From Spinacia oleracea (taxonomy: Eukaryota; Streptophyta; Magnoliopsida; Caryophyllales; Amaranthaceae), in the NCBI RefSeq assembly GCF_020520425.1, contig NC_079487.1:78373141-78437140 (forward strand): a stretch of DNA of 64,000 nt, written 5' to 3'. Shown in pieces: positions 11,555 to 23,609 of this stretch (within the stretch, counting starts at the first letter, position 1; every line of letters starts with the position of its first letter). The notes under the pieces are model-generated. The model was not told the DNA's origin. It ran no database searches and saw nothing but the letters and a program-made list of their open reading frames with translations. The translations under genes and the position numbers were made by a program.

Positions 11555-12647
11555 GTATAGTATTTAATACTAGTAGTATTATTACTTGAAATCTACGAGT
11601 CTTATGTATGACAAGGATTACTGGTTCTTGTGAATTGGAGTATGGAGTACTATTCCGTAAAAGTACAAATGTTGTAGATTGTTCATGGTGGGTATAAGTT
11701 ATTGGAGCATGCAAAACCCTTCATGCGAATTTTATCGGTGGACTAAATTGTTTCCCTAAGAATAATGTTGGAGTATATAATTGGTTTGGCTTCCAATGAA
11801 TTCTTGTGCAATGTGTTTGAACTCTTATTAAAATACTAATGACGTAAAGTGTAATTTAAGAGGGAAAATCCCGTAAGGGTAAGGAACATGTTGTCTTATT
11901 AGATATTGTTCTATGGTGCACGTTTGTGGAGATCCGGTAGGATTCTAGTAGGATTCTAGTAGGTTTCCATTCAATTATTTTGTATTAAACATTCTGCTTA
12001 GTCTTCCTCCTAATTCTATTGGTACGCGGTCGCGGAGATCAATAGTCAATTAGTGAGGGGTGTGCACACTAGGGAACTCATCTTACTTTGGCCACTTTCA
12101 AGGGTTACGCGCGACCCTTAGCGTTCTCTCTCCCTCACTTAATTAATATTGATCTTATGTGATAAGTTTAATAATGGAATTATTAAATTGACACTTTTTG
12201 TTTATTTACTTATTTTATATACTCAAACATTTTCAAACTAAAAATATTTATTTTACGGGATGGAGTTGGAATTACTCAGTTTGTCTGATTTTTGGTAGTT
12301 CGTCTCTCTTGTCTCTTTTCTATTTATGTTTGCAGGTGGGTAAAGGTACTTGGCTACGATTATGGAGACTCTTAGAATAACCACATAGTCAAGAGACAAT
12401 TTCTATTTCAGTTTAAGTTGGACTTTGTTATTTGTTTTATGGGAATTGGTTGTAATATTTTATGGGCCACCTTTTATACCACCTACTTAATTTTAACTTT
12501 AATGGTTTTGAATTGTTTTGTTGCTTTGAATTTATTTTATATGGAGAATAAATGTAGCAGTGGCACTCCCAAAGTTCGGACGACATTTTTACGAAATAAA
12601 AACAGGATTTTTTATTATATAAAAGGTCCAAATTTGGGGGTGTTACA
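11555..12647 (-). repeat. possible Ty3/gypsy LTR fragment (TGTAACACCC type)
   Basis: On the minus strand a block starts TGTAACACCCCCAAATTTGG at 12647, a common plant gypsy LTR start, and runs left. I could not find the other end or a target duplication of the following GAGTG, and the solo LTR has inserted near its left side. Nothing coding is seen in this kilobase. Call is tentative. Confidence 0.35.
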
Positions 12648-13370
12648 GAGTGTGTCCTCCAATGAATGAGAGAGGAAGTATTTATAGGCGCACTATTCAG
12701 TATTTTGGCCAATCAAGATGTCGCCACATGTGTGGTAACGATGTACTTTCTATTTGGCGACTTGCCAATTAACGACACACTTCTGTTGTCGTCTTGCCAG
12801 ACTCAAGCCTGAAGACCTTTTGGTCTGGGTGGTTGGTCTGGCCCTTAATATTCTTTTTATTCCCTTGCAGGTTTATGTTCATAACATTCTTCCTAGGTGG
12901 CATTTTCTATACAACCTCGTACAACTAGTCCCCCAAGAGGTGGGCTGACTTACGGAGTTAGGCTTGCTCTTTGAGTTGTGCTCGACCCCGTAAAACTAGT
13001 CCCCTAAGAGCTGGGCTGAATTTACGGAGTTAGGCCTGCACTTTGGTTATGTCATCAGGTGTCTGATGGTGATGACGTAGGTGACTTCTCGGTTACTGTT
13101 TCTTTTAAAAATGACTGTTGGTTTTCACGGCAGTTAATGGTAATTTTTTGAGAAGGCAATCGCCACGTCTTGTTGTGCTCCACATGTTTATCATCGACGC
13201 TTGGTGAGGTGAAGGGTCATTTAATCTCAACCGTTCATTGCTGCCTTGAAATGTCACTTCATTCATTTTCACCCTTTTTACTCTTTCATCTCCTTCTTTC
13301 TCTCAATTCACTTCGAGGTTTTTTGCTTGACCTTCCATTGCTCAATTGCGCTTCCCCGATGATATCTTGT
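12648..13370 (-). repeat. LTR-like U3 region, probably Tat-type gypsy
   Basis: Read on the minus strand it holds two imperfect copies of a segment with CAGCCCACCTCTTGGGGGACTAG-like wording (12920-13020), as found in Tat-lineage LTRs, then a rain of AT-rich sequence and a TATAAATA box at about 12677-12684. It abuts the gag remnant to its right and is cut at 12647 by the block that starts TGTAACACCC. No host gene is visible. Confidence 0.4.
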
Positions 13371-13374
13371 GATC

Positions 13375-14645
13375 AAGTGTCAAACGTTTCGCTCTTTTGC
13401 GTTCAAAACTCGCCCCTTCTTTCCTCTGGATGGTCCCCTTAGTCCTTTGGGTTGGTGATTGTCTTTTCTTTCACGGTCTAGCCAATCATATTCTTTTATG
13501 TATTTCTCTTTCTTGCTCTGATTGGCCTGACTATTTTCCCCCACATTGTATCTATACGTTGTAGCTCTGACGATCTCTTCACTTTTGATGAACTTGTTGG
13601 CATTTCCCAAAACGCCTGTCAGGGTGGTAAACGACTTTCTTTCCAAATAGCTCTTGAAGTCTCCGTCTCGCAGGCCTGACATCATGGTCATCACTTCCAC
13701 CTCTTGTTGTAATCTAGGTATATTGGAGGCTTCTAAATTGAACCTAGCTTGGAATACACTCTCTCAATGACTCCCTGGATCCTTGAACCACGGAAATTAA
13801 TTCTCCAGTCATCCTTTCACGCACTATGTTTGCTATCTATTGGGTTCTGAATATAGTGGTCAGCTGCCTAAACGAAGTGATTGATCCAATTGGTATGGTT
13901 TTGAACCGACTTTGAGCTATACCATCCAGTGGAAGGGAACACCTTGCATCACATCAAATCGGTGTGCATATACAACATCATGCGCTACTCATAAGCAGAT
14001 AACTGATTCGTGGGATCAGTTTTCCCATAAAATTTACAAGTACGCATTTTAATCTTTTCCATTCGTTCAGATAGAACTTCATCACAAAAAGAAGACATCT
14101 CTGGCCTAACCATAACACAAGTAGGATTGAGAATACCTGATGTGGAGTACTTATCCGTTTTGGGCCTGCTTTTCGCCTCACTTCTAGGAACGGTCTTGCT
14201 CGGGGTTACGCTCTCAGATTCCTACTCTTGAGATTCAACGTTTCTTAGCTTATGTTCCAAATTCCTCTTCCATATATAGGCTCCTCTTGGGCTTTGAGTG
14301 TCTCTTCTGTTCACTTTCACCTTCTGGAGCGCTTTTTTACTCTACGTTTGAGAGGGAGGTTGAGTGAGTGCTGCCATAACATCAATTGATGTTTGCATTT
14401 GGTTGGAGAGAACTGAGATGCAAACTGTTCGAGGAAAGCTATTGCCAGGCCCGGAACGACTTGGCTCGAAGCCGCCACGGTCTTGGGGGGTGTTGGCTCT
14501 GCCTGGTACCCGGTGCCTAGAGGCATACCAAACTTCTGAGATGTGGGTGGTTTTGGAATGTTGTGGATGACTTTGGAGGTAGGTTGTTCTGCACTTCTGC
14601 CTGAACTACCATCTTCGATTAGTCTGACTTCGGTGTTGCCATGAT
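13375..14645 (-). pseudogene. decayed Ty3/gypsy gag (Tat-like)
   Basis: Minus-strand fragments in several frames resemble a gypsy gag: an N-terminal start near 14642 (MATPKSD, then a stop), the segment KFYGKTDPTNQLSAY near 14010-14040, and MSGLRDGDFKSYLERKSFTTL followed by ANKFIKSEEI near 13560-13690, then a basic tail. Frames change and stops intervene, so it is a relic. No pol domain follows; instead LTR-like sequence begins at about 13370, so the element is internally deleted. Host origin of these fragments is unlikely. Confidence 0.55.
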
Positions 14646-15315
14646 AGCTTAAACCCCTTTTATTTACTTTTCTCAGCTTTTTAGATACCCACGAATTTTC
14701 GTGTTGCTCCTGTGGTGGGGCACAAACTAGAAAGAGGTGAGTCGGACCTTGTGGGAGTAAGATTGTAGGAGTTGGGGGAGAGAGAGAGATGCGTTGGTGG
14801 TGACTGGTGAGTGCCCCTCACGAGGTTTGTTAGGAGACTTAGGATTATATGAATGAGTAACTTTTGAAAGGTTGAATTGTTGGCATTAAAGTTGGCTAAT
14901 GACACGTCGTGTCTCGTTAAGAATTTGCGTGCATCAAGGCCGTGTTTTTGGTTTGGTGCGAATAAGCTACAAATGACAAATGCTTTAAAAATGTTTAAGC
15001 CTAGCTCGTGACTTATTTTACTACATCCGTAGTTATGTACAATGATATTACGTGCTTTGCTGAGTTGGGTCATGTTTACATCTAAAAAATCAGGTGCCAA
15101 AGACAAATTTGCACAGTAATTTTATGTTCTTTGCTGAGCCTGATCATGTTTACTAGAAAAAATAATTCTCGTACTGATGGCTCAAAATTAACGATCAGTG
15201 AACTTCAACATCGGGGGCAGGGGCAGGGTCAGGTAAGAAGATGCAGCACAAACTTGTCTCCACAGTATTTCGCTTAAGATCTGTCTATCTAGAATGTGCT
15301 AAAATTAAAATAATC
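14646..15315. other. leader-like remnant and unassigned spacer
   Basis: Sequence upstream of the gypsy gag relic. A 141-codon minus-strand open frame (14681-15106) has no recognisable domain. A ~45-bp segment, TTTGCTGAGNNNGNTCATGTTTAC, occurs twice (15049-15093 and 15123-15167), an old tandem duplication. No gene supported. Confidence 0.4.
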
Positions 15316-15516
15316 ACTCTGCTTCCTTTTATTTATTTATTTTAGTATTAGCACCCGGTTCACCCTTATGGCTAATTCGGATTCGTGGTGAGTTTTGGGT
15401 GAATAGGTTCCAGTCCCCTCCCAATTGTTGTTGGGGGGATCGAACATGAGTCCTCCCTTCCAAGTTCAGCCCCAATCATCACTGAACCAACAAACAATTG
15501 GTACTCTGCTTCCTTT
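15316..15516 (-). mobile_element. tRNA-derived SINE with 14-bp target duplication
   Basis: The body 15330-15502 is flanked by identical ACTCTGCTTCCTTT copies at 15316-15329 and 15503-15516. On the minus strand it has an A-box-like GGTTCAGTGATGATTGG and a B-box-like TGTTCGATCCCC, the split RNA polymerase III promoter of tRNA-derived SINEs, and it ends in a short TAAAATAAATAAATA tail next to the duplication. Length about 173 bp. It sits about 300 bp beyond the 3' end of the VIP3 coding region. Confidence 0.8.
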
Positions 15517-15803
15517 ATCGTCATGTTTCATAGTTATATGGCCTGCCCAAGTTCTGTAGGCCAAGGTCTTCAATTGCCCAAATAACCATGTATTGACGCA
15601 TCCGATCCAGACACAGAAATCCAGAGTAAAGCCGAACTAAATTCATAGTCCAACAATTTCAAATATGCGAAACATAAATACAGAACAAGACACCCAGAAA
15701 TAAAAAGTCAAATCCAGATCTAATAAGCATGCTTGTGAATATATCTGATGAACAATGCCAGGCGGCTGTCAGGTCAGCAAAATTCTAAACCAAAGATTCT
15801 AAA

Positions 15804-18674
15804 CTAAGAATAATCATAGAGAGAAATACTTTTGTCATCCGACACACTCGCAAGTCTACCAGACCGGACGCCAGCCCCACCAGGTGGCCGAAATGCAACC
15901 CCCCAAACCATATCAGAGTGATTGGTCATGCTTTGAACAGCTGCCCGCATGTTGAGATCCCAAAGCTTAACTGTTTTATCACTGGATCCACTTGCAATTG
16001 CTCCACCATCAGGACTTGCATCAATACTCAGAACCCAGCTTGAGTGGCCCGACATTGACCCGATCAAGCTCTTGCCTTCAGCATCATACATGTGTATATG
16101 GGCATCATCAGATCCCGAAAAGAGAACTCTAGGGTCACTTGGAGAGTATATAAGAGATCGAACAGGCATGAGGTGTCCCTCAAGGTGGTGGAGGAACTTG
16201 CCACGTGAAACATCAAAAACAGAGATTGTCCCATCCATTGACCCACAAGCTAGTCGTCTACCGTCAGGAGACCAAGCAACTGAGAGTACAAACTTCTTGG
16301 TAGCAATTTTATCGTTTGGTTTGCTACTTTCAGGACGGGGGATTTGTAGCGAAGCAACAAGTTGCCATGTGGAGGTGTCCCATACTTTGATTGAAGTGCT
16401 ACTTCCTCCAGCTACTGCTAACATTGTACCCTGATCACAAAAATATGCATTAGATTGCAGCTAACACTTATAAATTCATTACTAAAGGCCCTGCAAGGGG
16501 CATACAAATCACTTTGATCTCCATATGTAAACCACCAATTATTCGAGATTTGATGTTGCCGAAAATGAAAGGGTATATTAGCACTTTGATCTCCATATGT
16601 AAACCACCAATTATTCGAGATTTGATGTTGCCGAAAATGAAAGGGTATATTAGCACTTTAGCAGTCACGCAGATAGGCAAAACAGTTCCAGATATTTGAT
16701 ATTATTTGCTTAGACAACTGTCAAAGCTCATGTAAGGGCAACAAAATCTCACAAATGAGAACTAAAGGAAGCACAAAACAGATAAAAATGCAAATTGTAT
16801 CCTTGTCAAAACCTTTTGGTTGTGCCTCCCAAAGTAGATGTATACCTGAATGAGCTATTATGAGCACAAAACACACTACATTTTTTCACTTATTAAACAT
16901 AAGTGCATACAACACATGTGGAAGTCACTTTTATAAACATCAAATATATATACGGAAATTGTTGAATTAAGATGTTTAACCCTAATCTTCCAAATGCATG
17001 TCCAGAGCTATCTGCAATACATAAACACAATAGAAGAAAACTGAAAACCCAAGCCTATGCTCACAAGTCACAAGCCACTTAATCCTGACTTGGCCCTGAA
17101 ATTAAAAAGGCAAACAAAACCAACGTGCAACTCCCATTAAGGACTGACCACCACATACCCAATGCAGTAAAGCATAAAAGCTAACCAGATGCCACAAAAT
17201 GAAAATTTCCACGCCATTTTTTTCTATAGAATCGTATTACCATTACTGTCATTGAGGTACATCCTATTTTCATATATCATACTACATGTCACTACAAAGA
17301 TATTATCAATGAAAACAATCATGTGTATACATCCTACGTGGCCTTATATATCACACTACTCAATCCACATAGATACCAGATACTTGTTACAGTATGTGAC
17401 TACTGGATGCTTCCAACTCAAATTTCAACACAAGATACTGAACATAAGTAAATAACCATCACATCCAGAAAAGTAAGAGTGTGGTGTGCCTTACGCGTCT
17501 TTGTCCAATGCATAAAGCATATAACTCACAAATTTCCAACGATGATTAGGACAAATGGACAAGTACTCAAACTTATCACATTCCTATGGGGTTGGACTCT
17601 AGTTCTTTAGAGATGTCGAATTTGCTAAGAACTATTCAGCTCAGAGCCTTATATACACTATACTTTTTTATGTTTGATTACTAGCTTTCATGAACGGTAC
17701 AAAGTATCTGTCTCTATTTAAGTTGTTGAGTAACCAATACGACAAAACAATTTCCAATGCCCAAGTATCGAAGAGTATGGACTCTCATCCCTAGCAATGA
17801 AAGGCGCCTGAGTAGCTAGTATTGAATAAGAACACAGTCGTATGCGATTAAAAATCCTCCAAAGGCAAGCAGAGTGCAGAGATACTCATCTCAGCACCAA
17901 ATATAACCAACAAAAAGTTTCAAAAACCATCTGAAAAAAGAATTCACATACACAACTCCCTATATATCATGAATAACCAAAATTCACTTCTGACACAGGA
18001 AGCAATCAACAGTCAAACAGTTCAAATTCCTAAAAGAAGATAAAGCTGGATTACTCATCTGGGTATCAAAAGAATTCACAAACAAACCCAAAAACAATAA
18101 ATTATGCCATGGGGTGGAACTGAACAACTCATTCATAATTTATAAACAACTGAATAATAGAGCCTAATATATCTCCAGAACTAACCAACTAAGAACACTG
18201 ATGTAGACGAGAACCGATGCGGAGACGTTAACCAACTAAGCTGGTTTCGCAATTTGGTAGTTTGGTACCCACAATTAACTTTAATTACTCATCTTGGTAC
18301 CAAAAGAAAGGAACAAACAAAAATTATACCTTAGGGTGGAATTGCATTTGCCAAGATTCAGAAGGTGGGGCCTCAAGAGTAGCAATAGTAGTGTTAGAAT
18401 CAACATCAAAAACCCTAACAAAGCTATCGAGGGAAGCCGAAGCGGCGATGACTCCGGAAGGATGAGCCGCAACAGAAACAACGCCGAGGCTGTGGCCGGT
18501 GTTGGTGCGCTCTAATACGACATCATCGTCGGCCTTCCAGAGGCGGACTGACTCGTCGAGGGAGCCGGTAAGGAGGAGAGAGAATGGGCGAGTGTCGTTC
18601 GCCGGAATCCATGTCGCCGCCCATATTGAGTCGTCATGCGCTGATTCTAAGGATTTTAGGCCGGCTAGTTTCAT
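15804..18674 (-). CDS. VIP3: WD40-repeat protein, VIP3/SKI8 homologue (two exons)
   Basis: Coding exons are 18674-18330 and 16430-15804 on the minus strand (345 + 627 nt, 323 aa), joined across a GT-AG intron of 1899 bp (donor AAG/GTATAA, acceptor GATCAG/GGTACA). The protein starts MKLAGLKSLESAH and ends SVSDDKSISLYDYS. It is a chain of WD40 repeats: LLLTGSLDESVRLW, ASLDSFVRVFD, STSIKVWD, ACGSMDGTISVFD, FSGSDDAHIHMYD, ASGSSDKTVKLWD and SVSDDKSISLYD, consistent with a single seven-bladed propeller. Sequence and length fit plant VIP3 (Arabidopsis 321 aa as I recall). VIP3/SKI8 belongs both to the Paf1 complex (nuclear transcription elongation, histone modification) and to the SKI complex that feeds mRNA to the cytoplasmic exosome. 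No frameshift or stop is seen; the gene looks functional. Confidence 0.95.
16511..16654. repeat. perfect 72-bp tandem duplication in the VIP3 intron
   Basis: The 72-bp unit beginning ACTTTGATCTCCATATG occurs at 16511-16582 and again at 16583-16654 with no differences. It lies 80 bp inside the intron from the second exon's acceptor. The perfect match suggests a recent duplication or conversion. Confidence 0.95.
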
Positions 18675-18978
18675 GGTGAATAACTTAATTTTGAGTGTTT
18701 AGTGAACTCCTCGGTCTTCCCCTTTTCTCCAAGATTACAATACTACAGAAAGAAATAATTCCTAAATAATCCAGCCGATTAACTAGCAACGTTAATCTGG
18801 TGGCATGGATGGAGATAGATGGTGAAATAAGGGCACATGTGTAATTCCTTCGGCAGGCGTGAAGTTGGTGTTAACAAACGTTAACGTTGCTTGGGGAAAC
18901 GTCCGTTAACGGTTTGTAACAGTTTTGTACAGTATCCAAAAGTGAAATGGACGGTTAATCCCAAAATAAAGGTTAGGT
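18675..18978. promoter_or_regulatory. 5' flank of VIP3
   Basis: About 300 bp upstream of the VIP3 start codon. No clear TATA box at the expected distance on the minus strand. The coding-proximal part is presumably 5' UTR and core promoter; this is inference from position only. Confidence 0.4.
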
Positions 18979-19271
18979 GCCAAAAAATCTATCTATCTAT
19001 TACTATATCTATTACTGTATACTAAAAGAGACACCAGCAATGACACGTGTCAATTTCTGGTGCAATTTTTTCCCGCCAAAAACCACTTTCCCAAAAAAAA
19101 CGTATCTGTTTAATTTTATTTTTATTCTCTACCTTTTTTTTTATAAACTATGTATGTATGGAAACAAAATTTAGTTTATAAATTATGGCAATAATAGATA
19201 CGACGTAATAATAATTATTCTAAATTGGTAATATTTTAGTCAAATCGCTGTATTAGTAATGGAAAATATAT
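18979..19271 (+). mobile_element. possible Helitron 5' end, interrupted by copia B
   Basis: Starting after an A-run, the sequence TCTATCTATCTATTACTATA followed by CTAAAAGAGACACC resembles plant Helitron 5' termini, which begin with TC and are inserted after A. The rest of the block is AT-rich and non-coding. I could not identify a matching 3' end (hairpin plus CTRR) to the right of copia B. Tentative. Confidence 0.3.
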
Positions 19272-19495
19272 TGTTAAACTCACACACACACAAATATGAG
19301 GAGAAAAGTATATCCTTGTATTACAATATGTACAACTATTTATACAAAGGATATGAAACTTAACTTACCAAAACTCCTAAAAACCATAATGGACAACATT
19401 AATTCTTACATCAATTTCCTACATCAAGTCTTAGTCAATTTTTAGGTTACATTATGTTACAAGAATTCTAGCTAGTAACTCTAGAATTCATAACA
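19272..19495 (-). repeat. 3' LTR of copia element B
   Basis: TGTTAAACTCACACAC to GAATTCATAACA. Nearly identical to the LTR at 34431-34656. On its inner side (19496-19506) is CCCCCCCCTCAAG-type sequence, i.e. a polypurine tract TTGAGGGGGGG on the minus strand that overlaps the stop codon of pol. Confidence 0.95.
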
Positions 19496-19506
19496 CCCCC
19501 CCTCAA
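19496..19506 (-). other. polypurine tract of copia B
   Basis: Minus strand TTGAGGGGGGG directly before the 3' LTR; it primes plus-strand DNA synthesis in LTR elements. The TGA of the pol stop codon (19505-19503) forms part of it, the same arrangement as in element D. Confidence 0.85.
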
Positions 19507-22226
19507 GATGGAGCATGTAAGTCACGAATGCCCAACTTGCGCAACAGAAAAGTAAATTGTTTTTTTCCAAGCGCCTTAGTCAAAATGTCAGCCAATTGAT
19601 GACCAGTAGGAACGTATGAAGTATTAACATTTCCGTTAATCAACTCATCGCGGATAAAGTGATTATCTACCTCAATATGTTTCGTACGATCATGAAAAAC
19701 AGGATTCTTAGCAATGTGAATGGCAGACTGACTATCACAAAATAACTGCATCGGCTTGGGATGCAAAACACCAAGAGAGAATAACACAGATTTCAACCAC
19801 TTAAGCTCACATATAGATACAGCCATAGAACGGTACTCAGCTTCAGCAGATGAACGAGACACGGTAGGTTGTTTCTTTGTCTTCCAAGATATCGGAGAAC
19901 GCCCCAAAAAAACCAAATAACCAGATAAAGAACGACGAGTTAGCGGACAAGCCGCCCAATCACTATCACAAAATGCCGTAAGAGAAATATGAGGCATAGG
20001 GCTTAGTAAAATCCCTTGGCCAGGGCTACCTTTCAAGTAGCGTAAAACACGAGTTGCTGCATCCCAATGTAACACTTGTGGTGCACTTAAAAATTGAGCG
20101 AGAGTATGCACTGAATAACTCAATTCAGGGCGTGTCACAAACAAATAAACCAGTCGTCCTACCAAACGACGATATTGCTCAGGATAAGCAAACGGCTCCC
20201 CCTCGGCATAAGCAAGCCTATGATTTTGCTCCATAGGCGTATCGATAGGTTTACAACCTAACATTCCTGCTTCAGTTAAAATATCCAAAGTATATTTTCG
20301 TTGTGAAAGAAAAATACCTTCTGGACCTCGAGCAACTTCAATGCCCAAAAAATATTTTAACACTCCCAGGTCCTTCATACGGAAACAAGTACTTAAATAA
20401 TCTTTAAATCTTACTACAGCAGCATGGGAAGAGCCTGCAATTATCAGATCATCAACATACACAAGGACATGCATGGAAATACTACCCTGGATATAGCTGA
20501 ACAAGGAGTAATCGGCATAAGATTGTTTAAAACCAAATTCCTTTAAAGCGTTGGATAACTTAGCAAACCATTGTCGTGGAGCTTGTTTGAGACCATACAA
20601 TGATTTTCGCAACCTGCAAACCTTCTCTGGAGTAGGCGTACTATATCCTGGAGGAAATTGCATATATACCTCCTCAGTCAACTCACCATGTAGAAATGCA
20701 TTATGAACATCCATTTGATGCAATTCCCAATTCAGAGAAATAGCAACTTCTAGAAAAAGACGTACTGTCCCCATTTTTGCAACTGGAGAAAAAGTTTCAT
20801 TATAATCCACACCTGGAACCTGCCGATTACCAAATACAACAAGACGCCCCTTCAGACGCTCAACAATGCTCTTATCTGTATATTTTATTTCATAGACCCA
20901 ACCACTACCAATTGCCTTTTTACCAGGTGGTAAATCTTCAACCGTCCAAGTACCACTATTTTCAAGAGCATCGGTTTCTTCCTGCATAGCCTTACGCCAA
21001 CCGGGATCTTTAACTGCCTTTTTGAAAGAAGTCGGCTCTTTACCTTTTGTAATTGTTGTTAGAAAGCATTTGTGTCTCAATGAAAAATTATTATAATCCA
21101 CATAACAAGCTATATTAAAAGGTTTACCTGAGGACTTTGATGGAGGAGGGTGAGCCTTAGTCGATGAAGTAGGGTCTATATTTTGTAGCACAACTGTATT
21201 GGTAACAAAATCACGAAGTTTCCTTGAAGGAAACTTTTGACGATGACCCCGACCAACATTCTCATTAACTATATTATTTTGTATGCCATCAACATTATCC
21301 ACGTTTCCAATGGACACTGTGTGTGGATTGATTTGTTGGCTAGCATCCACTATTGCATCATCATCATGTATGCTACCATGCCTAGCATCAACAACAACAT
21401 CAACATTGCTAGAATCACCCAACCTGCCAGTGCTACGCTCAACTATACTTGGCATACCATAGTTTCCAATAGTCCCACTCCCTTCAACGTCAATGAACTT
21501 CGTATCATCCCACAAAGAATTTTGATTAAAATACAACTCCCATTGCAATTTTTGTTTATCGGGAAGTGACTCAATGTAAGGAAAAATATTTTCAAAAAAT
21601 TGGACGTCACGACTCACAAAAAATTCATTTGTATCAAGATCATAAAGACGCCGACCCTTTTTACCAAAAGGAAATCCAACAAAAGTACACCGCCTAGATC
21701 TTGAGCCGAATTTGTCCTTAACACGTGGCCTATTTGCAGCATAACATAGACAACCAAACACACGTATAGAATCATATGAAGGAATTTGGCCAAACAAGCA
21801 CTCATGAGGGGTTTTACCATTTAATACTTGGGTGGGAGTCCTATTAATAAGGTGAACGGCAGTGAGAACACATTCCCCCCAAAAGTACTTAGGCAATTTT
21901 GCTTGAAACCGTAGTGCACGAGCAACATTAAGAATGTGCCTATGTTTTCGTTCAACACGACCATTTTGTTGAGCGGTATCTACACAAGAGGTTTGATGCA
22001 AAATCCCCCTTTTCTTAAAGAAAGACCCCATACTTAAGAATTTTTGCCCATTATCACTTCTCAAAATCTTAATTCGTTTATCAAATTGAGTTTTTACCAT
22101 TGCATAAAATTCACGAATTAAATTTCCAACCTCATATTTTCCGCACATCAAAAATACCCACGTAGCACGGGAAAAATCATCAACAGTAGTGAGGAAAAAA
22201 CGTGCATCGTAACTAGAAAGCACCTT
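19503..22226 (-). pseudogene. copia B polyprotein, C-terminal part (integrase, RT, RNase H)
   Basis: Minus-strand frame of 908 codons including stop. It opens in the integrase catalytic core (TTVDDFSRATWVFLM, then LRSDNG and AQQNGRVERKHRHIL, supplying the D-D-E residues), goes through a hinge, and continues into reverse transcriptase (QMDVHNAFLHGEL, the VYVDDLIIAGS active site) and RNase H (FCDSDWAACPLTRRS, CDSQSAIHIAKNPVFHDRTKHIE). No internal stop or frameshift is present. It is separated from its N-terminal part (32598-34319) only by element A. The frame is in phase across the gap, so the polyprotein was intact (about 1481 aa) when A landed. The first Met in the piece is internal and not a true start. 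Confidence 0.9.
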
Positions 22227-22231
22227 ATTAG

Positions 22232-23609
22232 TGTTAGGTTATGATACATATGACAATTCATAAATCATGCGGAAAAACCATTTAGCCAGGAACATATTAT
22301 TTACACATAATCATATAGCATAGTTTAGATGCATACTCTTTGTTGCGTGCCTTCCCTAGCTGCGCCCGAACCGAACAAGAACAAGTCTTTAGGACTCCAA
22401 GTGTCGTCCCTCCGTAGATAGTCCACAGCACGTCCGGATCTGCCTTAAGATTAACCAACTAGAATCGCCCTTAAGGTACTAAAGAATTTCGGCACTTATA
22501 GTCAAGAAATGTGTCTGAATTTTCTCTCAAAAACTCACTTTGAATACTTGAATAATCTATGAAAATATGTGACCCTAGGCACTTATTTATAGAGTTATGG
22601 AAAGGGTTTCGGAATCCTATTAGGATACTAATTTATTTAATTATAACCCTACTAGGACTCTAATTAAATAATCATTATCTAATAGTTTTAGGATTTAATC
22701 ACACTTCGAATCCTGATTGCTTCAGGATTCCCGCACAAGCAATGCACGAGCACCGTACACCCGCGCAAGCCTTGCGGCCCACGCTAGGCGCACAGCGCTC
22801 GGCCCACTGCTGTGCTCCGCGCGCGCGCCCAAGGCCTTGGCTGGGCCTGGCCTTGCGCTGGGCCTGGTCGAGGCTTTGGCGTGCGCTGGTGTGCGTTGGC
22901 TTGCTGGGCGACGGCCTGGCTCGTGCTGGGCCTTCGTCTAGCGGGCCTCGTCCGATGCTAATTCGTACGATACGCTTCCGATTAAATTCCCGATTCCGGA
23001 ATTCATTTCCGATACGAACAATATTTAATATTTCCGATTCCGGAATTAATTTCCGTTTCGAACAAATATTTAATATTTCCGTTTCCGGAATTATTTTCCG
23101 ATTCCGATAATATTTCCGATTCTGACAATATTTCCGTTTCCGGCAATATTTCCGATTCTGGTAATATTTCCATTTCCGATAATATTTTCCGATACGTACC
23201 ATGTTTCCGTTTCCGGCAACATCTACGACTTGGATAATATTTATATTTTCGATACGATCCATATTTCCGTTTCCGGCAATATCATCGTTTCCGGAGTATT
23301 CATTTCTTGCCTGTGACGATCTCAGCTCCCACTGAAACCAAGATCCGTCGATTCCGAATATCCATAGATGGAGTATCTAATGCCATTAAATACTTGATCC
23401 GTTTACGTACTATTTGTGTGACCCTACGGGTTCAGTCAAGAGTAAGCTGTGGATTAATATTATTAATTCCACTTGAACTGAAGCGGCCTCTAGCTAGGCA
23501 TTCAGCTCACTTGATCTCACTGAATTATTAACTTGTTAATTAATACTGAACCGCATTTATTAGACTTAACATAGAATGCATACTTGGACCAAGGGCAATA
23601 TTTCCTTCA
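22232..23609 (-). repeat. 3' LTR of copia element A
   Basis: TGTTAGGTTATGATAC to ATTTCCTTCA on the plus strand. It carries a minus-strand TATAAATA box near 22583-22592, a GC-rich block at 22730-22950 and the TTCCG repeat array at 22975-23300, matching the 5' LTR. Confidence 0.95.
22975..23300 (-). repeat. TTCCG-rich tandem array in the LTR of element A
   Basis: About 18-bp units of the form AATATTTCCGTTTCCGGC or AATATTTCCGATTCTGAC, mixed with palindromic ATTCCGGAAT. The same array is at 31960-32290 and, in diverged form, at 3600-3930. It lies in U3, several hundred bases upstream of the TATA box in the direction of transcription, so a role as an enhancer-like repeat is possible but only inferred. 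Confidence 0.8.

Noticed and set aside
14681..15106. 141-codon open frame on the minus strand.
   Set aside because: No recognisable domain, lies in the leader of a decayed gypsy element, and has no relative among the features here.
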